DNA of 64,000 nucleotides from Galeruca laticollis (lineage: Eukaryota > Arthropoda > Insecta > Coleoptera > Chrysomelidae): positions 4,851,976 through 4,915,975 of the forward strand of contig OY998185.1 of NCBI GenBank assembly GCA_963921935.1, given 5' to 3'. Positions 46,993 through 57,966 of this stretch are shown here, piece by piece. The translations under genes and the position numbers were made by a program. The notes beneath the pieces were generated by a model. The model saw only the letters and a list, made by a program, of their open reading frames with translations. It was not told where the DNA came from and did no database searches. The first letter of the stretch is position 1, and every line of letters starts with the position of its first letter.

Positions 46993-47470
46993 GTTTGTAA
47001 ACAATAGTATATTATTCACCAAGCTACAAAAGTGACCCATTTAATCCTGCGGGGGGTCTTTGATTCCTGAGGGAAGTAATCCGCCTAATGGATTAATGTC
47101 ACTCTAGTCGAAAGGTGTATACGCTATTTTTTGCAATTCCGGTGATTCTACATACATTTTTATTATAGATAAATACTACTTAGGATGGACTTTTACAAAA
47201 CTTGGCTGGGCATCGAGGATGGACTTTTATGAAACTTGGCTGGGAATCGAGGGTACGTTTTTATTTGTACGTTAAATCCTCTAATAAGATTATCAATACA
47301 AGTACAAGTAGGTCGTAGATAAAGTATAGTACGTGCCACGTGTTGAAACGCATTTTACGCACTCACGGAATTACGCACTCACCGCTACGCGGCTTCGTGC
47401 GTAACTTTTCCGTTCGCGCGTGAAATGCTTCTTATAACAAACGTTACGTAATATACTATTATTTACAATT
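46993..47470. mobile_element. TIR element (about 480 bp) with an internal hairpin
   Basis: TTTGTAAACAATAGTATATTA at 46993-47013 is an inverted copy of the sequence ending at about 47470 (TAATATACTATTATTTACAA), with about one mismatch. Inside, TTACGCAC (about 47373) pairs with GTGCGTAA (about 47397) around a CpG-rich loop. A 34-base tandem duplication lies at 47183-47250. No coding frame; a MITE is likely. Confidence 0.55.
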
Positions 47471-47471
47471 T

Positions 47472-47664
47472 ATTAGAACGGAAAATATTGATCTCTCCGT
47501 TTCAGTGATCCATTTCTCAATTTGTTTTTTATATTTACTATATCTGTTTTTAAGTATTTGGGTACCATTGCACAAATTCTCGGTGCATATGCATTTCTCT
47601 GTCCAATAGTGTTCATACGACTAGGCCGAATAACACCATCGTGGTGTGTGGTATTGTAACAGTG
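47472..47664 (-). pseudogene. Older antisense LINE, C-terminal end
   Basis: The minus strand reads YNTTHHDGVIRPSR, then GQRNAYAPRICAMVPKYLK, to TAATAA. This matches the layout of the extreme C-terminus of the intact LINE's ORF2 (NYMTRNKHT, AGQRSFMFLGPKLYNAIPQQIK). Its upstream part lies at 52382-52757, on the other side of the intact LINE. Confidence 0.65.
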
Positions 47665-47918
47665 GCTATACGAAGGCTATATAAGTATTAGTATATGTGT
47701 TGACAAGACAGCACGTTTTCAAAACGATCTATATAAAAGTTATTGAAAAAGTGGTATAAAGTTGCTGAAAAATTTTGAAAATTGGACAGTGTACTTATTA
47801 CACAGTAAGTTATTAAATTTTTATATAAAAGCAACATAATTTTGAAAAGACAACTTTGAATCAAATTGAATGAAAAAAACCATTTTAGTCCGGGTGATGA
47901 TCAGAAATTTATATTCAA
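47665..47918 (+). other. LINE 5' untranslated region
   Basis: About 250 bases before ORF1 with CTATATAAG at about 47679; LINEs carry internal promoters here. No downstream promoter element was confirmed. Confidence 0.45.
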
Positions 47919-48740
47919 ATGTCTTTATCAGAAGAAGCCATTCAACAGTTAACCAGTATAATTGAACGACAGAATCAAAAACAAACTGAAATAATAACAG
48001 ACAAATTAAACGAAGAAATTCAAAAATTAAATAAACTAATAGCTTCTGAACAAATCAGAACTACTAAAGTGGAAGAGGAGGTGAAAGAACTGAAAAACAA
48101 AATCAAATATCTGGGAAAGAAAATTTCTTCAAATAACATTATTATTTTTAACAGCTATTACCAGGAAGGTGATCTAATAGACTTTACAATAAATTTGTTG
48201 AATTCGAAACTTCAATTGAGCCTCAAGAACACTGACATAAACGATATCTATACAATTGGAAAATCACAGTCGAATAAACCAATAGGTGTAAGGTTTCTGA
48301 GAGCATTGACCAAAAAAGATATTTTGAAAAACTGTAAGAAACTGAAAGGATCAGGCATTGCAATTGCGGAAGACTTATCCCAGGAAGAAAGAAAAGAGAA
48401 TAAATTACTGGTACAACACTTAAAACTGGCTAAAAACGAAAATAAAAAAGCACATATATACAAAAGCACTTTGTTTGTGGAAGGAGAAGCATTCTCTTAT
48501 AAGGATTTAGAAAGAAACTCTATTAAAGATAAGAATTGTGCAGGCGCAGCATCTTCAAACTGCAGTCTTATAAATGCCCGAGAGGAAGACAAAACAGAAA
48601 TTCATTCAAAGGTGCAGAAAAGAAGAACACCAGATATCGAAGAGAAAGAAGAACAATTACCGTCAAGTAAGAAAACACTGATAGAGCCAAAATTCGCTCA
48701 AAGACAATCACCAAGGCTAAATAGTGCATACAAATTTTAA
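47919..48740 (+). CDS. LINE ORF1 nucleic-acid-binding protein
   Basis: 273 residues from ATG 47919. Residues 1 to about 70 form a coiled coil (QKQTEIITDKLNEEIQKLNK). An RRM-like fold follows from SSNNIIIFNSYY to about 150, with the IGVRFL segment as a likely beta strand. Then a C-terminal domain (GSGIAIAEDLSQEERKENK, HIYKSTLFVEGEAF, about 148-205) and a charged Lys/Glu/Arg tail. This matches the ORF1 layout of many insect LINEs: trimerisation by coiled coil, then RNA binding. It would coat the element RNA. The frame is unbroken. Confidence 0.8.
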   Translation: MSLSEEAIQQLTSIIERQNQKQTEIITDKLNEEIQKLNKLIASEQIRTTKVEEEVKELKNKIKYLGKKISSNNIIIFNSYYQEGDLIDFTINLLNSKLQLSLKNTDINDIYTIGKSQSNKPIGVRFLRALTKKDILKNCKKLKGSGIAIAEDLSQEERKENKLLVQHLKLAKNENKKAHIYKSTLFVEGEAFSYKDLERNSIKDKNCAGAASSNCSLINAREEDKTEIHSKVQKRRTPDIEEKEEQLPSSKKTLIEPKFAQRQSPRLNSAYKF

Positions 48741-49183
48741 GAAAATAATGGCTCACTTATATTCATTACAATATTTATAACTAAGCTTACTTTAAATATT
48801 ATAAGCTAAACACATGTACTAATTACTAATATCTAAAAGGATTAAATTTAAATTAACTAAAACCCGTCTTTAATAATACAAAATTTGGTCAAGCTTTTTT
48901 TGATACAACTTCTATGGTACTTGTTTTTAAAAGACAATCAATTTTATTATCAGGTTTATGATTTTTATCGATGGAAATGTGTATTTGGCTGAAGTATTTT
49001 TAAAAGTCGACGTTTTTAATATTTATCGTTTTTAATATTTATCGGTGTAAATTAATTTTAAACTTCGGATTTGTTAATGAATGTCTGGTTTTATATTGTA
49101 TTCTTAGTAGGTTGTATTAAATAAACCACTAACACACCAAATAACCCATATTTTATCATTTAAAACTGTAAATATTTATCTGA
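48741..49183 (+). other. LINE inter-ORF region
   Basis: About 440 bases of non-coding AT-rich DNA between the two ORFs, longer than the few bases seen in many LINEs. Confidence 0.55.
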
Positions 49184-52120
49184 ATGGATGATTATATACG
49201 TGATTTTGAAGTAGAAAAGATAGAAACATTCCCTTTACAAACATCAGAGGAAACCAAGAAGGTCCTAAAAATAAATGACTACAATACTAACTTTAAAATA
49301 ATCCACAGTAATATTCGGAGCATCGCTTGTAATTTTGATGAATTTCAAATCTTTATAGAGGGGTTAGAAACAAAAATTGAATGTATTGTTCTAACAGAAA
49401 CACATTTTATTCCAGACTTATCACTGTATAATATTGATGGTTATCGAACTGTATATAACTACGGAAAATTCAACCAGAGTGATGGAGTCATTGTATTTAT
49501 AAAATCTGAGCTGTATGAGTCGCATAACTTATTTGATTTAAGTGGTAGTTCACTAATTAAAATAAAAGCCCATTTTGAAAATAAAACGTTTATTATAAAT
49601 GCTTTCTACAGATCACCAGCTTCTGAAAACAAAATCGACTCGTTTGTTGAGGAGTTAAATGATATTTTAGATATACAAACTGAAAACAGTGATTTTAAAC
49701 TTTTTGTTGGAGATATCAATATTGATCTATTAACCGAAAATGATAACAAGAGAAATTACTTAGACGTCTTAAACGAATGCGGTTATCAATCGGCCATTAA
49801 TGTTCCAACAAGAGTTCAAAAAAATTCAAAGACATGTATAGATCATATTTTTGTATATTCTAAAAGTGGTAATTTTTATGATAATTTGATTCCTCTAGTA
49901 ATCAACACATCAGTAACTGATCACTATACAGTAATGCTACAACTGATTCTTTCTGGGGGAGATCGTGTTGTAAACTCTAAATCTAAATATTTTGCCCAGA
50001 TAGACAAGAATAAACTGATACATAGATTTCAACATACTGACTGGAATGATATTATTTTCAATCCAAATTTGGACTCCGCAACTGATAAACTGGTCAGCAC
50101 TATCCAAGATAATATTAGCCAGTCAACAATGTATACAAAGATTAAGAATAATTTAAGGAAAAGAAAAAATTGGATCACACCATCTCTCATAAAATCCGTT
50201 AACAAAAAAAATGAAATGTATAAAAAATCAAAAATAAATCCTCTAAATAATATACTTAAAATAGAATATACAGATTACAAAAAGCTACTAAATAAATTAA
50301 TTGTCACTGCTAGAAATAATTATTATAATAAACTTATAGAAGACGAACAAAATTCGTCAAAAAAGATATGGAATGTAGTAAACTCAATATCTAAAAAAAC
50401 AGAAAACACGGAAATTACAAATATTAAGGACAACAATGGAACAACAGTAAATAAAGCTGAGATAATTTCTGAAATGTTTAATACTTTCTTTGTAAATATA
50501 GGACGAAACCTAGCAAAAACCATACAAAAACCAATAAATTATAAAGAAAAGAAAATTATAAATTGTCATTCCATGTTTTTGGCACCCACCAGTATTACAG
50601 AAATAAAAAATATAATTAGTGAACTAAAGAATAAAAAAGCACCGGGTTGGGATGAAATAAGGGCTGAAACTCTCAAACATATTTCAGATTTTATTGCATA
50701 TCCGCTAATGATTATAATAAATAAGTCATTAGAAATGGGACAATTTCCTTCAGCTTTTAAGACATCGATTGTCAAACCTATTTATAAAAGTGGGAGAAGG
50801 GATGAAATGACAAACTACAGACCAATATCATTAATAACTTGTTTATCAAAAATACTAGAAAAAGTAGTTAATGCACGGCTTAATACATTTCTAGATAAAT
50901 ATCAGCTAATGTCAGGGTCTCAATATGGTTTCCAAAAGCGCAAGTCCACTAACGATGCTCTTTTGGAAGTAACAAATATTTTATATAAAAATATTGATGA
51001 GGGTTTACCTACAATTGCGGTCTTCCTGGACTTAGTAAAGGCCTTCGACACCGTGGACCACTGCCTTCTTTTGGAAACACTAGAGGACATTGGAGTTAGA
51101 GGTACAGCACATGCTTTTTTCAAAAGTTATCTGACAAACAGATCTCAGAAAGTAAGAGTGGGCAATGAATGCAGTAAAGAACAGACAGTTCAGTGTGGTG
51201 TTCCACAAGGTACGGTTCTGGGCCCAGTTTTGTTTAATATATATTTGAATAACTTATTTATGATTGAAAGCAACAGTAAAATTATAAGTTTTGCAGACGA
51301 TACAGTTCTGGTATACAGTGATCAAAATTGGTACGATTTAAAGTTGAAAATTGAAAATGATCTATATTGTATAAAACAGTGGTTTGACTATAGGCTTCTT
51401 TCAATCAATTATAAAAAAACTGTTTACCTGCCTTTTGCATCCTTAGAACCGGATCTTCCGAACTACGCCATCAATGTACAAAAAAATATCAATATTCAAC
51501 CTGCAAAACAAATAAAATATTTAGGAATTATGATAGACCCACATCTTAGATGGGATAACCATATTAATTATCTAGTTCAAAAATTGAGGTGTGTATTATA
51601 TAAATTCAAACATATCTCATATCACCTACAATATAAACAAAAACTAATAGTTTATAAAAGTTTGATTGAATCTCACCTAATTTACGGTCTGGTCAGCTGG
51701 GGTGGAGTGGCGAAGACTTACTATAATATTCTCGAGGTTTCGCAAAAAAGATTCCTCAAAATCCTTCTTGGAAAAACAAGAAGATATAGCAGTGAACTTC
51801 TATATACTGAAACGAAAATATTAGACGTTAGACAATTATACTTAAAAAAAGCGGTATTAAGACAACATAAACTTAAATCAAATCTACAAATTCAAACTCA
51901 CAATTATATGACAAGAAATAAACATACTTACCTGAATACAACAATGAAAAAAACAGCTGGACAAAGAAGCTTTATGTTTCTAGGACCTAAGCTATATAAT
52001 GCTATACCCCAACAAATTAAATCTGAATCTTCTGTAAAGGTGCTAACTTTGAAACTTCATGAGTATATCACCAATACAAGTAGGCGCTCTATTCACAACC
52101 TTATCGAAATTAATTACTGA
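49184..52120 (+). CDS. LINE ORF2: endonuclease and reverse transcriptase
   Basis: 978 residues from ATG 49184, unbroken. APE-type endonuclease: SNIRS (42-46), TETH (71-74, catalytic Glu72), FYRSP (141-145), VGDINID (175-181, Asp177/Asn179), IDH (219-221) and TDHYTV (245-250). RT: KAPGWDEI (about 485), NYRPISLI (544-551), YGFQKRKSTNDAL (581-593), FLDLVKAFDTVDH (614-626, Asp616), CGVPQGTVLGP (671-681) and FADDTVL (703-709, Asp705/Asp706). The C-terminal domain has IKYLGIMID and SHLIYGLVSWGG. No RNase H domain is present. All catalytic residues of both enzymes are kept, so the copy could be active. It copies the element RNA at nicked target DNA. Confidence 0.9.
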   Translation: MDDYIRDFEVEKIETFPLQTSEETKKVLKINDYNTNFKIIHSNIRSIACNFDEFQIFIEGLETKIECIVLTETHFIPDLSLYNIDGYRTVYNYGKFNQSDGVIVFIKSELYESHNLFDLSGSSLIKIKAHFENKTFIINAFYRSPASENKIDSFVEELNDILDIQTENSDFKLFVGDINIDLLTENDNKRNYLDVLNECGYQSAINVPTRVQKNSKTCIDHIFVYSKSGNFYDNLIPLVINTSVTDHYTVMLQLILSGGDRVVNSKSKYFAQIDKNKLIHRFQHTDWNDIIFNPNLDSATDKLVSTIQDNISQSTMYTKIKNNLRKRKNWITPSLIKSVNKKNEMYKKSKINPLNNILKIEYTDYKKLLNKLIVTARNNYYNKLIEDEQNSSKKIWNVVNSISKKTENTEITNIKDNNGTTVNKAEIISEMFNTFFVNIGRNLAKTIQKPINYKEKKIINCHSMFLAPTSITEIKNIISELKNKKAPGWDEIRAETLKHISDFIAYPLMIIINKSLEMGQFPSAFKTSIVKPIYKSGRRDEMTNYRPISLITCLSKILEKVVNARLNTFLDKYQLMSGSQYGFQKRKSTNDALLEVTNILYKNIDEGLPTIAVFLDLVKAFDTVDHCLLLETLEDIGVRGTAHAFFKSYLTNRSQKVRVGNECSKEQTVQCGVPQGTVLGPVLFNIYLNNLFMIESNSKIISFADDTVLVYSDQNWYDLKLKIENDLYCIKQWFDYRLLSINYKKTVYLPFASLEPDLPNYAINVQKNINIQPAKQIKYLGIMIDPHLRWDNHINYLVQKLRCVLYKFKHISYHLQYKQKLIVYKSLIESHLIYGLVSWGGVAKTYYNILEVSQKRFLKILLGKTRRYSSELLYTETKILDVRQLYLKKAVLRQHKLKSNLQIQTHNYMTRNKHTYLNTTMKKTAGQRSFMFLGPKLYNAIPQQIKSESSVKVLTLKLHEYITNTSRRSIHNLIEINY

Positions 52121-52360
52121 TAATGTTTCTATCAATTTCTATTTCTACTTTATTAATCCTCAATTATAGTATACATTTTTTATTAATTACCTATACTTAT
52201 TATTATTTGTTACCTAGTATAAGTTTTATATTATTATTATTTTATCCTTGCAAACAAGCCTCATGGGCTTCGCAAGTGTATATATTTATTTCGCATAATG
52301 TCGTTTGTTTTGTTTGTTTGTATTTCTGAGTTATGTGTAAATAAATATTATTATTATTAA
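52121..52360 (+). other. LINE 3' untranslated region and tail
   Basis: T-rich, then AAATAAATATTATTATTATTAAG (52339-52361 region), a short ATT-repeat tail. Confidence 0.6.
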
Positions 52361-52381
52361 GTACATCTTCTTCTTTATAAA

Positions 52382-52757
52382 TGGAGAATAGAATTTGTTC
52401 AAAGTACAGCTGTCGAATATCTTTGACTTATAACTCATTATACAATTTATCTGTTGGGAAGAGAATATTTTTACTGTATATAATTCTGAATACCCATTTT
52501 TGAACTACATGTGCTCTGTTTAGATACTGGTCATATACTCCTCCCAATCCCAATATACCGTATGACAAAATCGATTCAACCAAAGCACAGTGTACTGGTT
52601 TTAAACTCTTAATTAGAAAATCTCTCACAATTCTATATTTTGAGTAAAGGAGCAACACCGGTTCGGGCTCATTCCTTATGTAAATTAACATGGGAAATCG
52701 CCAAGGTCCATCGTGGTAATTTTTTACGCAATTTCGATCTGCGCATGCGTCAATCAT
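52382..52757 (-). pseudogene. Older antisense LINE, RT C-terminal fragment
   Basis: A minus-strand frame of 109 residues (52428-52757) reads IVRDFLIKSLKPVHCALVES, ILSYGILGLGGVYDQYL and VVQKWVFRIIYSKN, which correspond to the post-RT region of LINE ORF2 (compare SLIESHLIYGLVSWGG in the intact LINE). It goes on past a stop into VKDIRQLYFEQILFSIYK down to about 52365. The rest of its C-terminus lies at 47472-47664, so the intact LINE split it. Its own 5' part is missing beyond 52757. Confidence 0.7.
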
Positions 52758-52759
52758 GA

Positions 52760-53570
52760 AACGACCGACAGCAATTTTGTATCACGTGCGCATCCACCAT
52801 TTGCTGGGACACGTTCGATATACAGGATGTAGTCTTAAATATGCCATAAGGGCACTACCATCTTGGATTTCACGCACCGTATGTGCCTTATGTGTCGTCG
52901 CGGGTGGGGGGCGGCCGTCCGTCAAATGTGTCAACCGTCAAATTTACCGTATGGGCCTTCTGTCGTATGTGTCATCTGTCAACCCCGTCAAATGTGTCGT
53001 ATGGGCCATCTGTTCAGTGATATCATGTACCGTATGCCCCATATGTTCTGTGTTCATGTGCCGTATGTACCTTTCGTAGTATGTAACGTATATGCCTTCC
53101 GTTGTATGTGACATATGTGTCGTATGTTGTCGTATGTACGTCACCGCTGCCATTGGGGCACTATAACGCATATCTCTGCTATTATTGGTCAGATTGTCGA
53201 ATAAACGGTCCTGTGAGTGTTAGATTATTATCGCATACACGATGTACAAAGACATCATAAGGACACTAGCATCTCTCTGATTGGTCGGATTGAATGTCAT
53301 CTGCCAACCCCGTCACGTGCGCTAACCGTCAAATGTGTCGTATGGGCCGTCCGTCATATGTGCGCCGACGCTGTCATTAGAGCACTAGCATCTCTGATTG
53401 GTCGTTTTGAAGTCGAACAAACGTGATAGGTGGAACATTTTTACAGGATGTACAAAGATGCCATAGGGGCACTAGCATCTCTCTGATTGGTGGGATTGAA
53501 CAACATTATGAGGAAGAGGAGACAAGAGCTAAATATGTGAAGCCATAAGGGCACTAGCATATATCATTAA
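52760..53570. repeat. CpG-rich island with repeated GCACTAGCATC motif
   Basis: It is much richer in GC and CpG than anything around it. A motif like GCCATAAGGGCACTAGCATC, mostly followed by TCTCTGATTGGT, occurs near 52843, 53149, 53250, 53380, 53460 and 53543, the first and last partial. A second motif, GTCAAATGTGTCGTATGGGC, recurs near 52920-53010 and 53323. The GATTGGT part is a CCAAT box in reverse. No gene frame convinces. It could be a promoter-like part of an unknown repeat or a degenerate satellite. Confidence 0.65.
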
Positions 53571-54752
53571 CATGTTAATGAAATTAACTGTCTCAACCCC
53601 TACTTTGTGAAGTCTACTCATATTAGTGTTTTAAATGAAACTTACTGTTTCTAGTTAACTCGCCAGTTTATTGAAAATATTAAAAATTCTGAAAATTGAC
53701 AATTGTTCCGATATTGCCCAGCGTATTCTGTATGATTTGCAACCATTTTATACAGTTTTATATGCAGAACAATCTAAGTTACTACTTACTATAATACACA
53801 ATATAAGTAAGATTGAAAACCAAATTTACCGATTTATATGCTAGTTAGTAAATTATATTTGTGATATTTTCCGCTCAATTAGTTTGTGGAATAAACGATA
53901 CTTCAATGGACACATGATGTAGATTATCAAAAATCGTTGACATCTTACCACCGATTAATGAAAGATCATTTTGAATATTTTAATTAAGCCTCTAATACAA
54001 AATTTGAAGAACCAGCTTAAATCACTTACTAAACGTGTAATTTCTATTAATGAGCGATAATAAACACATTTTATTGTTTTTATTTCGTTCATACAAAAGT
54101 TTATATACGTTTGAACGACATTCTGATGCATATAAAAAGTAGTATAATACAAATACAATTGAAGCACGATTGAAAAAGATAAAGTAGAATTTAAATTGGG
54201 TAGTCGAGATTATTTTTGATCTTCCCCTATAATGTAATTTAGAAGAATAATCTACTGAGAGAGAGGTTTAATCGTAAATAGATTAGCGAAAGAAAATTGA
54301 CCTTGTAATTTAGAATAGACGTGATAAATTAATTGAAGTGGTCTTGATGACGTATGGCAAATGGATCTAGCTAAAATTAGACCGTATGCAAGACATAATA
54401 AGAATTTAAAATGATTTTGGTAGTTATAGACTGTTTCTCGAATTTGAACTCACTTTCACATAAACAATGTAACAATTCACAGAGCACGAGATCCTATGGC
54501 AAGGTTGTTATTAACAATTATGGATATTTTATGATATGAACGCTATTTTTCAAAGTTCATACAATGATAATCCAAAACCACATTGATACAATAATACGTT
54601 GACTATCGTCACAGAGGTCTTCTCATGCAATTTCATTATGTAGAAATATCAATGATTTCAATATTAAATTTATCAACACACACCTAAAATTACATACTGA
54701 TAACGAATAAAAAAATATATGGTTTATTATTATTATATTCAGAATTTGGTGT

Positions 54753-54756
<4 letters not shown>
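53571..54756. other. Non-coding stretch with one dispersed repeat
   Basis: 53622-53715 resembles 41571-41660 at the 3' end of Gypsy-3 (shared TTTTAAATGAAACT, TCTAGTTAA, AAAATTGACAATTGTT), probably a fragment of the same element family. The rest shows nothing. Confidence 0.45.

Positions 54757-54822
<66 letters not shown>
54757..54822. repeat. (TA)n microsatellite, left flank of Gypsy-2
   Basis: About 32 TA units that run straight into the left LTR of Gypsy-2. Confidence 0.97.
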
Positions 54823-54823
<1 letters not shown>

Positions 54824-56815
54824 TATATATGATATAAATACTTACTTTTATTGTTTATGAAATTTAAATATAGATGTTTATTATTTAGATTTTTTTTTAG
54901 TTTGGCTAGCTCAGTTGGTTATTGTTATTTTGTTTAGTAATTTATTTTAATTTGATTATTCGGGAGCATGAAATCCTTTTTCTCTTTGAGTCCTGGCATT
55001 TTATATTGTTGTAATTGTTTAAATAAAAAGAAAACACATTATTTTGAAATCAATTTAATATTAAATTTAACATTTTATATATTTGATAAAAATAATATGA
55101 GACGCCACTGGTTGTATTGTATCTACTTATTTATTTTAATCATTTTATCAATGCGCATGCGTGAAATACTAGTCATGCGCTTTAGCATAAAACGAACAAT
55201 TCTTACACTATCCATATTTATACAAACATAGTTTGTTTGACGATGCAGACAAGTAAATGGTTCAAACACATAAAAGAATTTATATATAAATCATACATAT
55301 ATATGATACAAATTGCTGTGGGAAGAAAATAGTTATATACATAGATAGAAATATAGGAATTATATACAGATGGGCATAGTTATTACATTATGAAATTTCA
55401 ATCACCAGATTTATGCAATTACAAGATGTCGTAAGTACATATTTTAATTTATTTAAAATCGGCCTTTTATTAATTTTAACGATTTATGCGATTAATTCAC
55501 TATATAAAGTCTGTTTCTTTCTTTTTTAGATCGATCATATGTGCAAAAGTTTATCAATTTATGAAATTAAGTACTTAATTGAGTATTTGAGTTTTTACTC
55601 TGATTATTGGCCAATAATGATTTGAAAACACTGACCTGTTGCTCTTGAATTGAGATGAAAGTCTCTGGATCCCAGGAACACTCCGCTGAAGCTCCAAAAA
55701 ACCAAAATTAATGAAAATTTCGTAGATTCTTGCCGAAAAACTTGATACAATTGACTGTGAGTATTACTAAGATTGTATTTAATAGTACTTTATAGGTTTA
55801 AATGTCTTAAACCGGGAATTTCTTGAAATTTCAGGAACACCGTCACACACACTCCTCACTTCCTGACACCAGCTTCCCTCATTCCTTAAGCGTCCCCTCG
55901 ATTCTCTACTTTTTTCAACAAACAGTCTTTTGTTCTTTTTCAGGTCACTATTTCAAAGTTTATTCGTTGATTCACAATTTGTTCTGTCATATTTTATAAC
56001 CAATAAAATATTGTCTTTTGCAATCAGATTAATTGAAACTTCTTTCACTTATTAAAAATTTCATACATACACTCTTTTACATTATTAGTTCATTTATAGA
56101 GTTCCTATGAGTTTTTTCCATCATACAAATAAATTAAAATTGGTTATACATAGATACATTTACATGGTACAACATTCAATATTGTTATTGATAGTATATC
56201 CTTGTTACACTCATAATAATTATAAATATAAATTCTCTTATGTTATTTGTCTAAACTCTTTGCATTATATTATTTATAATAAACTTTAACAATTTGCTAT
56301 TTATTGATTCAACGTTCATTTTATTTACCATATATCATTTATCTATATGTCATTATTTGTTTATCTATGAAAATCTATTGAATTCTATTCTATTCAATAT
56401 TTGTATTTGTTTTTTATTCTTAAATTAGTGATTATAATGAATTATCTATAATAATATTTGTATTCTTATGTAACTACTTATATCTAAAATTCTCTTGACT
56501 TGACTATATAATTGTTTCTTTTTAGGTGAACAGCTGGTTATGGTATGGAAATATTCTTCGTCTTAGGCAACTTTATTTACATCATTACATTGGTTAGGCA
56601 ATCTCTATATTTTGTATTAATATTGAGGTAATTCCTTTTCTATTATATTGTTATAGGCTATTATTTAATATATCTTCATTTGATATGTTGTTTAAATTAA
56701 GAAAAGTGTTTCCTTTTTACCTGTTTTCTTAAATTATATTATTCCCATATATTTTAATACTAGCAACATATTTTTATAATACTAATTCTCTTATTATCTA
56801 TGATATCTGGTTCAA
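54823..56815 (-). repeat. Gypsy-2 LTR, left copy (element 3' LTR)
   Basis: Direct copy of 59464-61448. On the minus strand it starts TGAACCAGATATC next to the polypurine tract. It carries GATCGATC (about 55530), the donor-like AGGTCAGTGT (about 55628-55637) and TGCGCATGCG (55152-55161). Frames on the plus strand here (54968-55231) recur in the other LTR and are not genes. Confidence 0.85.
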
Positions 56816-56823
56816 TTCCCCTC
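56816..56823 (-). promoter_or_regulatory. Gypsy-2 polypurine tract
   Basis: GAGGGGAA on the minus strand, directly before the LTR start TGAACC. Confidence 0.65.
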
Positions 56824-57966
56824 AAATTTAAATTTAAATGATATCCATACCCTGGATATTTATTTAAATTTCAATTTCCTTATTATAAATGATTGATTTT
56901 ATTTTATTCAAAAAAAAATTTAACAATTTTATGGCATAATCTTACTTTCTTTAACTTTGTTTCTCAAATATTTGTTCACATATTTCCTACTACAAAATCT
57001 ATTTCTTTCAATAACTGTCTCCTAATTCTTTCCTTAAAATACACTTGATTAAGATCAATGTCAATTTATATTTTTAATATTACTTCATATAATACTTCTT
57101 TATTATCATTTCTTCCTAACATCCACTTATATATCAACTTATTTCTTTGTAATTACATTATACTTCTATATAATCCTCATATCATATTTCTTTTCAATAT
57201 TCATTATTCAATATAATTAATTATTTCTTAAATTCATATAATATATCAATATCAACTTCCTTATTCCTTCCTGTATTTTCAAGTAATCTATAAGATTCTA
57301 ATTGACATTAAACATTACCTCCTATATTTTTAATCAATATCATTCATTATTATCCTTTCCTATCCTTTATTACTTACATCTTATTTCCTTATCTAAAAAA
57401 TGTGAACTTCTATTTGATACTTGAGTTATTCTTATTTTATCCCCTCTATCCTATACTCTTTAATAGTTTCATTCTATGTAAAACCAGTATCTCTTATAAA
57501 TTGTTTCCTTTATTTGCTATATATATTGATTTGCCATACTCACAAATTTTTATAATGTTTTAATTATAAGTTTTACCTAATAAATTTTTCTTTATATTAT
57601 ATTATATTTAATTTTTTAGGTTCTGAAGAAACAAACGAGATGAATTTAATTGGATCACCAACTGCCAAATGGAAAACAAAACTCTGTCTAATATCTACTT
57701 TATCTTTGTACACTACTTCATATTAAATTTTAAATCTATCCTTATGACTATCATTTCCTTTTTTTTAAGTATTATTCGTAACATAACATATATATATTCT
57801 TTAGAATTGGGTTACTCATTAATAATAAATTCTATGTACATTATTTATACTTGTGTTACTCATTAATAATAAATTTTAATTTCAACTTCATTTCTGTATC
57901 CTTTCCGTTTTCCATAGAATTGCATTTTCGTCTCCAAAGCTCATTCCTAGTCTCATGTCCCATCAT
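56824..57966 (-). other. Gypsy-2 non-coding internal region
   Basis: Purine-rich on the element strand, no pol domain in any frame. A 25-base direct repeat (TACTCATTAATAATAAATT) occurs near 57807 and 57857. Confidence 0.6.

Larger units (their letters stand above)
47665..52360 (+). mobile_element. Intact-looking two-ORF LINE
   Basis: It contains an ORF1 and a full ORF2, both uninterrupted, and ends in a short (ATT)n-like tail at 52345-52360. It sits inside an older antisense LINE whose pieces flank it (47472-47664 and 52382-52757), which gives good estimates for its ends. No target duplication could be confirmed. Its RT and C-terminal layout suggest the CR1/L2/Daphne-like group; the clade is an inference. 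Confidence 0.8.

Noticed and set aside
52756..53111. Cys-rich frames in the CpG island
   Set aside because: Overlapping frames simply translate the GTCGTATG-type repeats; no start context or domain.
54903..54925. tRNA-like A box (GGCTAGCTCAGTTGG), also at 59541 and about 7727
   Set aside because: No B box (GGTTCGAATCC-like) or cloverleaf follows; the two copies at 54.9 and 59.5 kb are simply the Gypsy-2 LTRs.
54968..55231. Frame of 87 codons repeated at 59607-59903
   Set aside because: It lies in the Gypsy-2 LTRs, antisense to the element; the similarity is LTR duplication.
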